The notes: generated by a model from the sequence alone, not told the origin. Positions 25,758 through 34,175 are shown, counted from the first letter of the stretch. The stretch: DNA of 64,000 bases from Apopatosoma sp963618495 (GCA_963618495.1 CAVESF010000001.1:1-64000); one strand, 5' to 3'. Translations and numbers: made by a program.

Positions 25758-26498
25758 TTAAAGCTCAAATGCGAAAGCTGCGCACGCGAGAGCAAATCCC
25801 GAAGCCGTCTCGCAGCGAAGTATTCTGTTTCCGAGTGAAACGGGGCGTATACCTACGCTCTCCACCAGCTCTATCTCCTCCCCGGAGTAGCCGCCCTCGG
25901 GTCCTATGAAAAACGAAATCGGCGTTGCCCTGTCGGATTTTCTTGCCTCAAAAGCCTGACGGAGCGAGAAATTATGCTCTCCCTCATAGCAGATGAGCGC
26001 TGTCCCGTCCGCGCAGCAGGCTTCGACCGCCGTAGCGAAGCTCATCGGCGAGCAGACGGCGGGAATTATTCCTCTGCCGCATTGCTTTGCCGCCTCGTAT
26101 GCTATGCGCCGATATCGCTCGAGCTTCTTTGCTTCTCTTGTAAGCTCGGGCTTCACCACGCATCGCGAGGAAAAAACGGGAATTATTTCACATATGCCCA
26201 TTTCGACCGATTTCTGGACTATATATTCGAATTTATCGCCCTTCGGAACGGATTGAAAAAGCCTTATCTTCATCGGAAATTCCGTTTTCGAGGGTTCCTC
26301 GCCCAGTATCGTCGCGCGGACAAGCCCGTCAAAAGCCGTGGATATCCGGCAGAAATAATCGCGCCTGTTCATATCGCAGACGGTTATCTCCTCGCCCTCG
26401 CGCATGCGGAGCGACGAAATGATATGACGCGCATCATCACCGAGGATGACTATCTCATCATCGTAAATCTGGCTCGGCGGCACAAAAAATCTCGGCAC
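25758..26498 (-). CDS. rsmE: 16S rRNA (uracil-1498-N3)-methyltransferase
   Basis: A 246-residue SPOUT-class methyltransferase. The N-terminal PUA-like RNA-binding domain starts PRFFVPPSQI. The C-terminal trefoil knot contains FIGPEGGYSGEEIELV and SLGNRILRCETA, the signature SAM-binding loops of RsmE. It methylates U1498 of 16S rRNA near the decoding centre. I place the start at GTG 26496-26498: the strong AGAGGAGGG lies 6 bases upstream, and an ATG at 26516 overlaps that site and would add six residues. It follows a consensus promoter and a structured leader of about 130 bases. Confidence 0.95.
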   Translation of the reverse strand: MPRFFVPPSQIYDDEIVILGDDARHIISSLRMREGEEITVCDMNRRDYFCRISTAFDGLVRATILGEEPSKTEFPMKIRLFQSVPKGDKFEYIVQKSVEMGICEIIPVFSSRCVVKPELTREAKKLERYRRIAYEAAKQCGRGIIPAVCSPMSFATAVEACCADGTALICYEGEHNFSLRQAFEARKSDRATPISFFIGPEGGYSGEEIELVESVGIRPVSLGNRILRCETASGFALACAAFAFEL

Positions 26499-26544
26499 GG
26501 TATTCCCTCCTCTCATATCGGAGCTTTTCCTTTTTTACGTAAAA

Positions 26545-26620
26545 TATGCGAAGATAAAAACCTTCGCATAAAAGCCGCATGCCCTGATAAAAGACAATGA
26601 ACGTAATAAACCGCGGCTTT
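26545..26620 (-). promoter_or_regulatory. Tandem hairpins in the rsmE 5' leader (possible attenuator)
   Basis: Two hairpins follow the start site. AAAGCCGC (minus strand, 26613-26620) pairs with GCGGCTTT (26571-26578). TATGCGAAG then pairs perfectly with CTTCGCATA (26545-26570) and runs into TTTTACG. The second resembles an intrinsic terminator placed before the gene. Confidence 0.45.
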
Positions 26621-26638
26621 ATTTGCAGTCCTTTCTGT

Positions 26639-26667
26639 ATTATACAACAAAATAAGCCGTTTGTCAA
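26639..26667 (-). promoter_or_regulatory. Consensus promoter for rsmE
   Basis: On the minus strand, TTGACA (26662-26667) and TATAAT (26639-26644) with a 17-base spacer match the consensus fully. It separates rsmE and the membrane-protein gene from the heat-shock operon upstream. Confidence 0.88.
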
Positions 26668-26752
26668 AGTATTTATGAAAATTTTTCCTCAATATTTATA
26701 AAAAATACCCATTATTTTTATAAATATCGCATAAGCGGCGGAAAAATGCGCG

Positions 26753-27664
26753 TTATTTGCGGAAAACCTCGGCGCACCAGCCGCCGTCATAGAGTGCCTC
26801 AATCTTTGTGAAGCCGTTTTCGCTCATAGCTCTGTCAACCTCATGCTCGCGCTCGCTGATAATACCGGAAACGACGATATGCGCACCGTCCTTCATGTAT
26901 CTGCCGACATCGGGAGCGAGACGGATGATGATATCGGCGACGATATTTGCCGTCACGATATCGTATTTTTCATCGGGGACATCCGCAAGCAGGTCGGAAA
27001 CCGCGCAGGTCACATTGCCGCAGTTGTTGCGCTCGAAATTTTCTTTTTCCGTGCGCACGGCAACGGGGTCTATATCGCAGGCAAAACAGGAGGAAGCGCC
27101 GAGCTTCGCTCCGCAGATGGCAAGTATACCGCTGCCGCTGCCTACATCGAGCATCTTATCGTCCGGCTTGATATACTTTTCGAGAAGCGAAGCGCAGAGG
27201 CGCGTCGTCTCGTGCGTACCCGTGCCGAAAGCCATGCCCGGGTCCATATCTATGATTATCTCCCCGTCCTTTTTATCATAATGCTCCCAGCTCGGAACTA
27301 TGACTATTTTCTCGCCTATCGGGGTCGGCTTGTAATACTTTTTCCAAGCCGTTGACCATTCCTCGTCGGCGGTGTTTATTATCTCCGTCTCATATGGTAT
27401 GCCGAGCATCGGCAGACGCTCGTTTATATACGAGATGTACTCGGCGGCGTTCTTTTCCTCCGGCACAAATACACTGCATGATCCTTTTGTCTTGTCGGCT
27501 TTCAGTATGCTCTCGTCTATCAGGTCGCCGTATACGCTTTTCAGCTCCGTATCGATATCGCGATAGTCCTCCGTCATGATGAAATTATCGAGCATCGACA
27601 TTACCGCGCTCACCGTCTCGAGGTCGGTGACATTGCATTTTACTTTAATCTGCGTCCAAATCAC
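26753..27664 (-). CDS. prmA: Ribosomal protein L11 methyltransferase
   Basis: A 303-residue protein. The N-terminal L11-binding domain (1-60) starts MIWTQIKVKC. A methyltransferase core with MLDVGSGSGILAICGAKLG as the SAM motif follows, and the later TANIVADIIIRL corresponds to the NPP(Y)-like catalytic region of PrmA. It trimethylates ribosomal protein L11. Its start overlaps the dnaJ stop by 4 bases (ATGA). The dnaJ-prmA order, with rsmE next, is a conserved arrangement in Firmicutes and places prmA in the HrcA-controlled operon. Confidence 0.95.
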   Translation of the reverse strand: MIWTQIKVKCNVTDLETVSAVMSMLDNFIMTEDYRDIDTELKSVYGDLIDESILKADKTKGSCSVFVPEEKNAAEYISYINERLPMLGIPYETEIINTADEEWSTAWKKYYKPTPIGEKIVIVPSWEHYDKKDGEIIIDMDPGMAFGTGTHETTRLCASLLEKYIKPDDKMLDVGSGSGILAICGAKLGASSCFACDIDPVAVRTEKENFERNNCGNVTCAVSDLLADVPDEKYDIVTANIVADIIIRLAPDVGRYMKDGAHIVVSGIISEREHEVDRAMSENGFTKIEALYDGGWCAEVFRK

Positions 27665-28788
27665 TTTTTGCTGTCCTTCCCGAATATTTTAGAGAAAAAG
27701 CTTTCTTTCTTTGTGTAGTTTCCGTTTCCGCAGGCAGTGGCGAATTTACGCAGAGCGTCTTTCTGCTCCTCGTTCATGCCTTTCGGCACTTCCACCGTGA
27801 CCTTGAATATAAGATCGCCTCTGCCCTTTCCGTTGCTGTAAGGGATGCCCTTTCCCTTGATGGTAAAGGATTTTCCTGTCTGTGTTCCCTCGGGTATCGT
27901 ATATGTCGTCTCGCCCTCAAGCGTAGGCACGCGAAGCTCCGCGCCGAGCGCCGCCTCGGGGAATGTTATCGGTATCTCGCAGTAGATATTGAAGCCGTCG
28001 CGCTCGAATATCGGATGCGGTCTTACCTGAACGGAAATATAAAGGTCGCCCGTGGGTCCGTTGTTGCGTCCGCAGTTGCCCATGCCGCGCAGTGCTATCT
28101 TCTGTCCGTTGTCGATACCGGCGGGAATGGAAACCTCCAAAGTCTTTGAAACGGTCTTGAGTCCCGCACCCTTGCAAGCCTTGCATGGGTCGGTGACTAC
28201 CGTTCCCTTGCCGCCGCAGGCATCGCAGACATGAGATGTCTGGAAAACGCCGAAAGGTGTTTTCTGCTGTGTCTTTATCTGACCCGTACCGCCGCATTTG
28301 GAGCAGACCTTGGGTGTTGTTCCCTTTGCCGCGCCCGTGCCGCCGCATTCGGCACACCGCTCAACACGCTGATATTTTATATCCTTCTTGCAGCCGAAAG
28401 CCGCTTCTTCAAAGGAAATATATACTCTCGAAAGCAGGTCGTCCCCGCGCTCGGGACCTGTTCTCGTTCTTCTCGAACCGCCGCCGAAGCCGCCGAACAT
28501 ATCCGAGAATATATCGGAGATATCAAAGCCCTCGAAGCCGCCGAAGCCCGCTCCGCCGCTGTAGTTGCCCTCTGCCGCTTCCGCGCCGAACTGGTCATAC
28601 TTCGCCCGCTTGTCCGCATCGGAAAGTACGGCATAAGCCTGATTTATCTCCTTGAATTTTGCCTCCGCGTCCTTGTCTCCCGGGTTCATATCGGGATGAT
28701 ATTTCTTTGCAAGCGCGCGGTACGCCTTTTTTATTTCGTCATCGCTCGCAGTCTTTGCAACTCCGAGAATTTCATAATAATCTCTCAT
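27661..28788 (-). CDS. dnaJ: Chaperone protein DnaJ (Hsp40)
   Basis: A 375-residue class A J-protein. The J domain (1-70) has HPD at 31-33. The Gly/Phe-rich region (about 80-120) follows. The zinc domain at about 143-205 has four C-x-x-C-x-G-x-G-like repeats: CAECGGTG, CSKCGGTG, CDACGGKG and CKACKGAG. The last has Lys in place of the first Gly. Two substrate-binding beta domains complete it. It delivers substrates to DnaK and stimulates its ATPase. AGAGGT precedes the ATG. A 263-base spacer with strong RNA structure separates it from dnaK, longer than usual for this operon. Confidence 0.97.
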   Translation of the reverse strand: MRDYYEILGVAKTASDDEIKKAYRALAKKYHPDMNPGDKDAEAKFKEINQAYAVLSDADKRAKYDQFGAEAAEGNYSGGAGFGGFEGFDISDIFSDMFGGFGGGSRRTRTGPERGDDLLSRVYISFEEAAFGCKKDIKYQRVERCAECGGTGAAKGTTPKVCSKCGGTGQIKTQQKTPFGVFQTSHVCDACGGKGTVVTDPCKACKGAGLKTVSKTLEVSIPAGIDNGQKIALRGMGNCGRNNGPTGDLYISVQVRPHPIFERDGFNIYCEIPITFPEAALGAELRVPTLEGETTYTIPEGTQTGKSFTIKGKGIPYSNGKGRGDLIFKVTVEVPKGMNEEQKDALRKFATACGNGNYTKKESFFSKIFGKDSKK

Positions 28789-28842
28789 TTAAGTACCTCT
28801 GTATATAAAACCCGATAGGGGATAGATAAAAATGTGCAGAAT

Positions 28843-28992
28843 CGTCGAAAACCGTCTGGTCGGCGTACGATTGTACGGTAGAAACGATTTTCGGCGACAG
28901 AAAAAGTGAAATAGGATAAAACGGAAGAATCTGCAGGATTCTCTCCTTATTCCGAGAAAGATTCCCGCCATGTATATACAAAACGGGAATCT
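28843..28992 (-). promoter_or_regulatory. Structured spacer between dnaK and dnaJ
   Basis: Three hairpins follow each other on the minus strand. (1) AGATTCCCG with CGGGAATCT (28969-28992). (2) AGAATC with GATTCT (28926-28942). (3) A compound stem of 13 bp with one mismatch (28843-28855 with 28884-28896) holding an inner CGTAC/GTACG hairpin (28864-28877). None has a strong T-tract. They may be a processing or attenuation element that sets the DnaK/DnaJ ratio. Confidence 0.5.
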
Positions 28993-29051
28993 TATCTTAT
29001 TTGTCAACTCGTTTCACTTTTTCCGGTCTGCGCTTTTTTAGCATCCCCTGA

Positions 29052-30903
29052 TTATTTCTCTGTGAAATCGGCGTTAAAACTGCCATCCTCATTCTGCGTT
29101 CCTGCTGTGCCCTGTGCGTTATCCGCACCTGCCGCACCCTGCGCCTCTGCCTGAGCCTTATAAAGCTTCTCGGAGAGCGCATAGAATTTCTCGCGGAATG
29201 CGTCCATAGCTTTCTTGATAGCTTCCGTATCGTCGCCCTTTACGGCTTCCTTGAGCGTATTCAGCTCTGCAGTAACAGCCGCCTTTTCATCCTCGCTTAC
29301 CTTGTCGCCAAGCTCTGCGAGCGTCTTTTCGCTCTGGAAGATAAGCGCTTCAGCCTGATTTTTTGTCTCTACGGCGTCCTTGAGCTTCTTATCCTCTTCG
29401 GCATACTTCTCCGCATCCTTTACAGCGCGGTCGATATCTTCCTTGCTCATATTGGATGAAGAAGTGATTGTGATGTGCTGTTCTTTGCCTGTACCCTTGT
29501 CGGTTGCGGAAACATTTACGATACCGTTTGCATCGATATCGAATGTAACCTCAATCTGCGGAACACCGCGGGGAGCGGCAGGAATACCGTCGAGCGAGAA
29601 TCTGCCGAGCGTCGTATTTGCGGCAGCCATCTCACGCTCGCCCTGAAGAACATGGATTTCAACCGATGTCTGACCGTCAGCCGCAGTTGAGAATACCTGT
29701 GATTTCTTTACAGGGATGGTGGTGTTTCTGTCTATAATCTTTGTGCAGATACCGCCGAGCGTCTCGATACCGAGTGAAAGCGGTGTTACATCGAGCAGGA
29801 GCAGATCCTTTACATCGCCGCCGAGCACGCCTGCCTGAACAGCCGCGCCGATAGCAACGCATTCATCGGGGTTGATGCCCTTGAAAGGTTCCTTGCCGAT
29901 GAAGGAACGGATAGCTTCCTGAACTGCGGGAATTCTTGTGGAACCGCCTACGAGCAGTACCTTGTCAATTTGTGACGTCGTAAGATTCGCATCGCGCAGA
30001 GCATTCTTTACAGGGGTCATCGTAGCCTCTACGAGGTCTGCCGTGATTCTGTCGAATTCGGCGCGTGTGAGTGTGGCGTCAAAGTGCTTTGCGCCTGTAG
30101 CGTCTGCTGTGATGAAAGGCAGATTGATATTTGCGCTCATCATGCCGGAGAGCTCTATCTTCGCCTTCTCTGCGGCTTCCTTCAGTCTCTGGAGAGCCAT
30201 CTTGTCCTTGCGCAGGTCGATGCCGCCGTTTTCTTTTGCAAACTTGTCGGCAATCCAGTCGATTACTCTGTTATCGAAATCGTCGCCGCCGAGTCTTGTG
30301 TTGCCGTTTGTGGCAAGAACTTCAAATACGCCGTCCGAAATCTCGAGGATAGATACATCANNNNNNNNNNACATCAAATGTACCGCCGCCGAGGTCATAA
30401 ATCATGACTTTCTGCTCTTTCGGGTCTTTATCAACGCCGTAAGCGAGAGCTGCGGCTGTCGGCTCATTTATGATACGGAGAACTTCAAGTCCCGCAATCT
30501 TGCCGGCATCCTTTGTAGCCTGTCTCTGTGCGTCGGAGAAGTAAGCGGGGACTGTGATGACAGCCTGTGAAACCGTTGTGCCGAGGTAAGCCTCCGCATC
30601 GTCCTTGAGCTTCTTCAGAATCATAGCGGAAATTTCCTGGGGCGTATACTTTTTGCCGTCTATATCAACGGTGTAGTTTGTGCCCATTTCGCGCTTGATG
30701 CTCATTATTGTTCTGTCAGGATTTGTGATTGCCTGTCTCTTTGCAACCTGACCGATGATTCTTTCGCCTGTCTTTGAAAATGCGACAACGGAAGGAGTTG
30801 TTCTCGATCCCTCGGGGTTAGTGATAACCACGGGTTCGCCGCCCTCATAAACCGCAACGCATGAATTTGTAGTACCAAGGTCAATACCGATAATTTTAGC
30901 CAT
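29052..30903 (-). CDS. dnaK: Chaperone protein DnaK (Hsp70), interrupted by an assembly gap
   Basis: The N-terminal part (30903 down to the gap) starts MAKIIGIDLGTTNSCVA and contains the phosphate-1 loop and YDLGGGTFD. The part after the gap continues VSILEISDGVFEVLATNG, through the substrate-binding domain, to a disordered Ala/Gly/Asn C-terminal tail (AEAQGAAGADNAQGTAG). As printed, the 10 Ns and a repeated 6-base flank (ACATCA on both sides) break the frame. Removing 16 bases restores GGGTFDVSIL in frame and gives 611 codons, a normal DnaK length. The gene is therefore intact in the organism. CGGAGGTAA precedes the ATG. Confidence 0.95.
30361..30370. other. Assembly gap (10 N) inside dnaK
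   Basis: A fixed-size run of ten Ns joins two contig ends that both carry ACATCA. The two reading frames differ by exactly the shift expected if the Ns plus one 6-base copy (16 bases) are surplus. This is an overlapping-contig join, not missing sequence. Confidence 0.95.
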
Positions 30904-30970
30904 AATAATTACCTCCGAAATATATAAAAGTTTTTGTTTTCGTTTTCAGATTTTCATATAAGCTTTGCGC

Positions 30971-31564
30971 TTATACATTTGCGACTTTCACGACTGCATG
31001 GCGCAGTATCTTGTCGCCTTTTTTGTAGCCTTTCTGCAAAACTTCGGCTACCGTGTTTTCACCGAGTTCTTCGTCCTCTATCTGCATAACAGCATTGTGG
31101 ACTATCGGGTCGAACGCGTCACCGCGTGCGCCGTAGGCTTCGACTCCCAGCTTTCCGAGCGCCTCGGAAAACTGCTTTATTATCATCTTCACACCATCCG
31201 CGAGGCTTTCTCCGTCGGTGCAAAGCGCCGCCCTCTCGAGATTGTCCGCCACGGGAAGTACGGCAGAGAGCGCACTTTCGTATGCGTCCGCATATATTCC
31301 CTCTTTTTCTTTCTGCGTTCTTCTGCGGAAGTTATCGTATTCCGCAAGCATACGCAGATATTTGTCGGATGTCTCGGCGAGTTCCTTTTTCAGCTTTTCG
31401 TTCTCGGCTGCAAGCGCCTTGTTTTCGCTTTTCAGCTTTGACGCCTTATCCGGCTTTGCTTCGGTTTCGGCTTCGGCGTCGCTTGCGGTCGCTTCCGCCT
31501 TGACCTCTTCGGTCGCCGCCTCCGCCGCCGCTTCCTTTGCCGCCGTCTTTTTTTCCTCTGTCAT
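30971..31564 (-). CDS. grpE: Nucleotide exchange factor GrpE
   Basis: A 197-residue protein. The low-complexity acidic/Ala-rich N-terminus (first 50 residues, TEEKKTAAKEAAAEAATEE pattern) leads into a long coiled coil and then the beta-wing. That region carries the GrpE signature ending DPIVHNAVMQIEDEELGENTVAEVLQKGY. It releases ADP from DnaK and acts as a thermosensor in some species. It lies between hrcA and dnaK in the classical Firmicutes order. CGGAGGTATAAAT precedes the ATG. Confidence 0.96.
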   Translation of the reverse strand: MTEEKKTAAKEAAAEAATEEVKAEATASDAEAETEAKPDKASKLKSENKALAAENEKLKKELAETSDKYLRMLAEYDNFRRRTQKEKEGIYADAYESALSAVLPVADNLERAALCTDGESLADGVKMIIKQFSEALGKLGVEAYGARGDAFDPIVHNAVMQIEDEELGENTVAEVLQKGYKKGDKILRHAVVKVANV

Positions 31565-31590
31565 TTTTTATTTATACCTCCGATTTTGTG

Positions 31591-32670
31591 CTAATTGTTG
31601 CCGCCGTGCTCCGAACCGTCGGTCAAGAGCGCGTCGCCCGCAAGCGAAGCAATTTCGCCTGCAAGATATTCCATCGTGGAAACGACTTTCGAATAGTCCA
31701 TACGGCTCGGTCCGATAACGCCTATGGCGCCCACCACCTTGCCGCCGACCTTGAATTTCTTGAAAACCAGTGCCGAATTATCCGCAAGGTTATCGTTTTC
31801 ATCGTCGATGAAGATATTCACCTTATCGTTATCGGCACGTGAAAGCATACCGACGATATCATTCTTCTTCTCCAGCATATCGAAAATTTTCTTCATCTGA
31901 TCCACATTGGAAAATTCGGGATATTCGAGAAGCTTATCGACGCCCTCGAAGTGAACCTCCGTTTCACCGCCGCCGAGCTCGCTGTAAACAGACTTTATCG
32001 CGGAGGAAACGATATGTCCGTATTCCCCCATACCCTCCTCTATGCGCATCATCATCGGAAGCGTTATCATAGTATAAGGTATGCCTGCGATGTTTTTGTT
32101 CAGCAGGATGACGAAATTGTTTATCGCCTGCTCGGGTATCTCCTCTTCCGAGCGGATATGGCAGGTCTTGACCTTGCCGTCCGGCATGCGCATCACTATG
32201 AGATAGTTATGCGCGTCAAGATACATCGAAGAAAATCCGGAAACTACCGTGTCCGTATCTCCCGCCTTTATCGAAACGGTGGAATAATTTGTAAGAGAGG
32301 TTATCAGCTTCGATGCCGCGCGAAGAATCGTATCAAGCTCGCCGACTCTGTTTTTGAGCAGATTGTTGAGCTTGAGTATTTCGCTTGCCGTCAGCTTGTA
32401 ATCCTCCATCAGACTGTCCACATAGAAGCGGTAGCCGAGCGTTGTCGGCACTCTGCCGGCGGATGTGTGCGGCTGCTCGAGATAGCCGAGAGCCTCAAGC
32501 TCCGCCATTTCACTGCGTATCGTGGCAGGTGAAAAAGGAAAACCGCCGAGCGTCATAAGCGTTTTGGAACCTACAGGCTCGCCGCTTGTGACATGGGATT
32601 CTATCACGCTGCGAAGAATCTGCTTCTTTCGGTCGCTGAGCTCGCATCCCACGGGAAGATTGCTATCCAT
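31591..32670 (-). CDS. hrcA: Heat-inducible transcription repressor HrcA
   Basis: A 359-residue repressor. The N-terminal winged helix (residues 10-85) includes SDRKKQILRSVIESHV and PATIRSEMAELEALGYLEQPHTSAGRVPT, a classic HrcA stretch. The GAF-like dimerisation domain follows. It binds CIRCE and, with GroEL as cofactor in known systems, represses class I heat-shock genes. The start at 32670 is set by AAGGAGGT 9 bases upstream; an upstream in-frame start would read through the CIRCE region. The operator overlaps its own promoter region, giving autoregulation. Confidence 0.96.
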   Translation of the reverse strand: MDSNLPVGCELSDRKKQILRSVIESHVTSGEPVGSKTLMTLGGFPFSPATIRSEMAELEALGYLEQPHTSAGRVPTTLGYRFYVDSLMEDYKLTASEILKLNNLLKNRVGELDTILRAASKLITSLTNYSTVSIKAGDTDTVVSGFSSMYLDAHNYLIVMRMPDGKVKTCHIRSEEEIPEQAINNFVILLNKNIAGIPYTMITLPMMMRIEEGMGEYGHIVSSAIKSVYSELGGGETEVHFEGVDKLLEYPEFSNVDQMKKIFDMLEKKNDIVGMLSRADNDKVNIFIDDENDNLADNSALVFKKFKVGGKVVGAIGVIGPSRMDYSKVVSTMEYLAGEIASLAGDALLTDGSEHGGNN

Positions 32671-32695
32671 TATTTCCGCACCTCCTTGTCTGATT

Positions 32696-32722
32696 TTAGC
32701 ACTCGATGCGGTCAAGTGCTAA
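32696..32722. promoter_or_regulatory. CIRCE operator (HrcA-binding site)
   Basis: TTAGCACTC, a 9-base spacer and AAGTGCTAA. This is the CIRCE inverted repeat with one deviation in the right arm (A for G at its first position). It lies 12 bases downstream of the -10 box and 25 bases before the hrcA ATG, so HrcA bound here would block the whole hrcA-grpE-dnaK-dnaJ-prmA transcript. Confidence 0.95.
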
Positions 32723-32733
32723 TTACAGTATAA

Positions 32734-32762
32734 AATGTACCACTTATCCTCCGTTTTGTCAA
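32734..32762 (-). promoter_or_regulatory. Promoter of the hrcA heat-shock operon
   Basis: On the minus strand, TTGACA (32757-32762), a 17-base spacer and TACATT (32734-32739). A TATACT lies slightly further down as an alternative -10. It is placed directly upstream of CIRCE. Confidence 0.85.
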
Positions 32763-32924
32763 GAGCTTTTTTAAATTTATTTGTGAACTTTTTATTAACA
32801 AGCGGACTTTTTATCACTTTTGCCTCTTTTGTGCCAAAGTGGCTCGGCGCCGTTCGCGCCCGCGCCCGTTTTTTCGCCAAAATGCGTTTTTTTGCAATAC
32901 ACCGATATTTTTTCCGAAAAAGGG

Positions 32925-32953
32925 TTGACAAATCTTCCTTTTCATATTATTAT
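32925..32953 (+). promoter_or_regulatory. Promoter of the TPP riboswitch-thiT transcript
   Basis: TTGACA (32925-32930), a 17-base spacer and TATTAT (32948-32953). The transcript would begin about 15 bases before the riboswitch aptamer. Confidence 0.85.
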
Positions 32954-32976
32954 ATATGCGAACCGCAAAATATATA

Positions 32977-33064
32977 ATCAGGGGCGCTGATATTTATCGG
33001 CTGAGACGAGGATGTTATCCGAGAACCCTTTTACCTGATATGGATAATGCCATCGTAGGAAGAT
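32977..33064 (+). ncRNA. TPP riboswitch (THI element)
   Basis: The conserved aptamer blocks appear in order. GGGGCGCT comes first, then GGCTGAGA (the pyrimidine-binding CUGAGA). Next is a variable P3-side arm (CGAGGATGTTATCCG), then ACCC. Last is ACCTGATATGGATAATGCC (the GAU-GGAUAAUGCCA pyrophosphate sensor) with ATCGTAGGAAG closing the structure. Thiamine pyrophosphate binding should switch off the downstream thiamine transporter gene. Confidence 0.95.
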
Positions 33065-33089
33065 TAAGATACTTGCAATATCTCTTTTT

Positions 33090-33120
33090 ATACCGCGATG
33101 TATATCTGCGGTATTTTTAT
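33090..33120 (+). terminator. Riboswitch expression-platform terminator
   Basis: ATACCGC (33090-33096) pairs with GCGGTAT (33108-33114) around an 11-base loop, followed by TTTTATTTT. It lies between the TPP aptamer and the thiT ribosome-binding site (AAGGAGG), so the switch most likely works by premature termination. Confidence 0.8.
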
Positions 33121-33143
33121 TTTCTTCAAGGAGGTTTTTCATT

Positions 33144-33815
33144 ATGTCAAAAGAAAAAACCAAACTCAGCTTCCGCGAGAGAAACAGCAGACTCCGCAAG
33201 CTTGTGACCTGCGCTATGCTTATCGCCATAGCAGTCGTACTTACATTCATTGTTGTTTACGAATCGCCTTTCGGCGGCAGCGTAACAGTGCTTTCCATGC
33301 TCCCGATAGTTCTCATCGGCTATCTCTACGGAGTAAAGTGGGGATTCGGTTCCGCTCTAGTTTTCGGCATACTCAAAATACTTGTGAGCATGAAAACCGT
33401 TTCAGCGCTCTTTATGCCTGATAGCGACCAGCTTTGGTGGCAGGCTATTATCATCTGCCTGCTTGACTATGTTCTCGCATATACAATACTCGGCGTCGCT
33501 TCCTTTTTCAGAAAGATAGGCAAGCCCTCTGCCGCTATCGGTATAGGTGCTCTTGTTGCTTCGATATGCAGATATGCCATCCATGTTGTTTCCGGAGCCA
33601 TTTTCTACGGAAGTTATGCGGATTGGTTTTTCGGCAAATTCGGTGAAACCGGTGCGGATATCCTCACAAAGTATTCAGGTGCTTCTCTCGCTATCATTTA
33701 TTCCCTGTGCTATAATGCAATCTATATGATTCCCGAAATCGTGATGACCACGGTTGCCGCATTCATCATAGGCGCTGTTCCTTACATCACAAAGCAGGCT
33801 GATTTCGAGTCATAA
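33144..33815 (+). CDS. thiT: ECF-type thiamine transporter substrate-binding protein ThiT
   Basis: A 223-residue membrane protein with six predicted helices. The segment ICRYAIHVVSGAIFYGSYA matches the ThiT thiamine-binding signature (R-Y-x-x-H-x-x-S-G-x-x-F-x-G-x-Y-A), and YNAIYMIPE near the end is also typical. An N-terminal RLRKLVTCAMLIAIAVVL helix carries the small-residue face used to dock to EcfT. The shared EcfA/EcfA'/EcfT module is not in this window. The preceding TPP riboswitch confirms the vitamin specificity. AAGGAGG lies upstream of the ATG, and a terminator follows. Confidence 0.96.
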   Translation: MSKEKTKLSFRERNSRLRKLVTCAMLIAIAVVLTFIVVYESPFGGSVTVLSMLPIVLIGYLYGVKWGFGSALVFGILKILVSMKTVSALFMPDSDQLWWQAIIICLLDYVLAYTILGVASFFRKIGKPSAAIGIGALVASICRYAIHVVSGAIFYGSYADWFFGKFGETGADILTKYSGASLAIIYSLCYNAIYMIPEIVMTTVAAFIIGAVPYITKQADFES

Positions 33816-33859
33816 GCAAATTCGCTGTCCCGGGCAACTACCTCGCTTTGGGCAAAAAT

Positions 33860-33894
33860 AAAAAAGCGCACACAGGGGGATGTGCGCTTTTTTC
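33860..33894. terminator. Bidirectional terminator between thiT and divIC
   Basis: AAAAAAGCGCACA pairs with TGTGCGCTTTTTT around a short G-rich loop: a 13-bp stem with A- and T-tracts on both sides. It serves the convergent thiT (plus) and divIC (minus) genes. Confidence 0.93.
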
Positions 33895-33908
33895 GTCGCA
33901 TAATTTTG

Positions 33909-34175
33909 TCAGTCCTCGGATTTGAAAACTATTTCTCCGCCCATGCGGTAGCCGTTTTTGCGCATATAGCGTTCTATATAGGCGTCCTCATCGAGCGAAT
34001 ATTCATAATCCAGCTCCTCGAGCCGGAATTTGCAATCATCCAGCTTTGCCATCGCCGCATTGCGCTCCGTTTCGAGGTCGCTTAGTTGCAGGCGAAGCGT
34101 TATCACGGAAAAAAGGCAGAATACGAGAAAAACAAAAAACACAAATTTCGGGATAAAACCCGTCTTTTTTTTCAC
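33909..34175 (-). CDS. divIC: Septum formation initiator protein DivIC (FtsB-like)
   Basis: An 88-residue single-pass protein: a basic cytoplasmic start (MKKKTGFIPK), one membrane helix (about 11-27), then a coiled coil (LQLSDLETERNAAMAKLDDCKFRLEELDYE region, residues 28-58) and a short C-terminal beta segment. This is the DivIC/FtsB layout in the divisome. The start is a GTG that overlaps the yabQ stop as GTGA. A much longer in-frame extension exists upstream but runs inside yabQ in another frame and is not credible. It is last in the hup-rqcP-yabP-yabQ-divIC cluster. Confidence 0.85.
   Translation of the reverse strand: MKKKTGFIPKFVFFVFLVFCLFSVITLRLQLSDLETERNAAMAKLDDCKFRLEELDYEYSLDEDAYIERYMRKNGYRMGGEIVFKSED

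Noticed and set aside
26458..26667. 69-codon frame across the rsmE leader
   Set aside because: It begins inside the promoter region, overlaps the rsmE start in another frame and has no ribosome-binding site.
26692..26727. Long AT-only hairpin after prmA considered as a terminator
   Set aside because: The stem is about 15 A-T pairs with no T-tract after it on the minus strand. It may be weakly stable, so I did not list it as a terminator.
28789..29007. 72-codon frame in the dnaK-dnaJ spacer ending right at the dnaJ ATG
   Set aside because: It has Phe/Arg-rich composition with no domain pattern and no ribosome-binding site, and the bases are better explained by RNA hairpins.
28944..29030. TTGACA-like box in the spacer after dnaK as a dnaJ promoter
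   Set aside because: No -10 box lies at a suitable 16-18 base distance; the nearest TATATA is 23 bases away.
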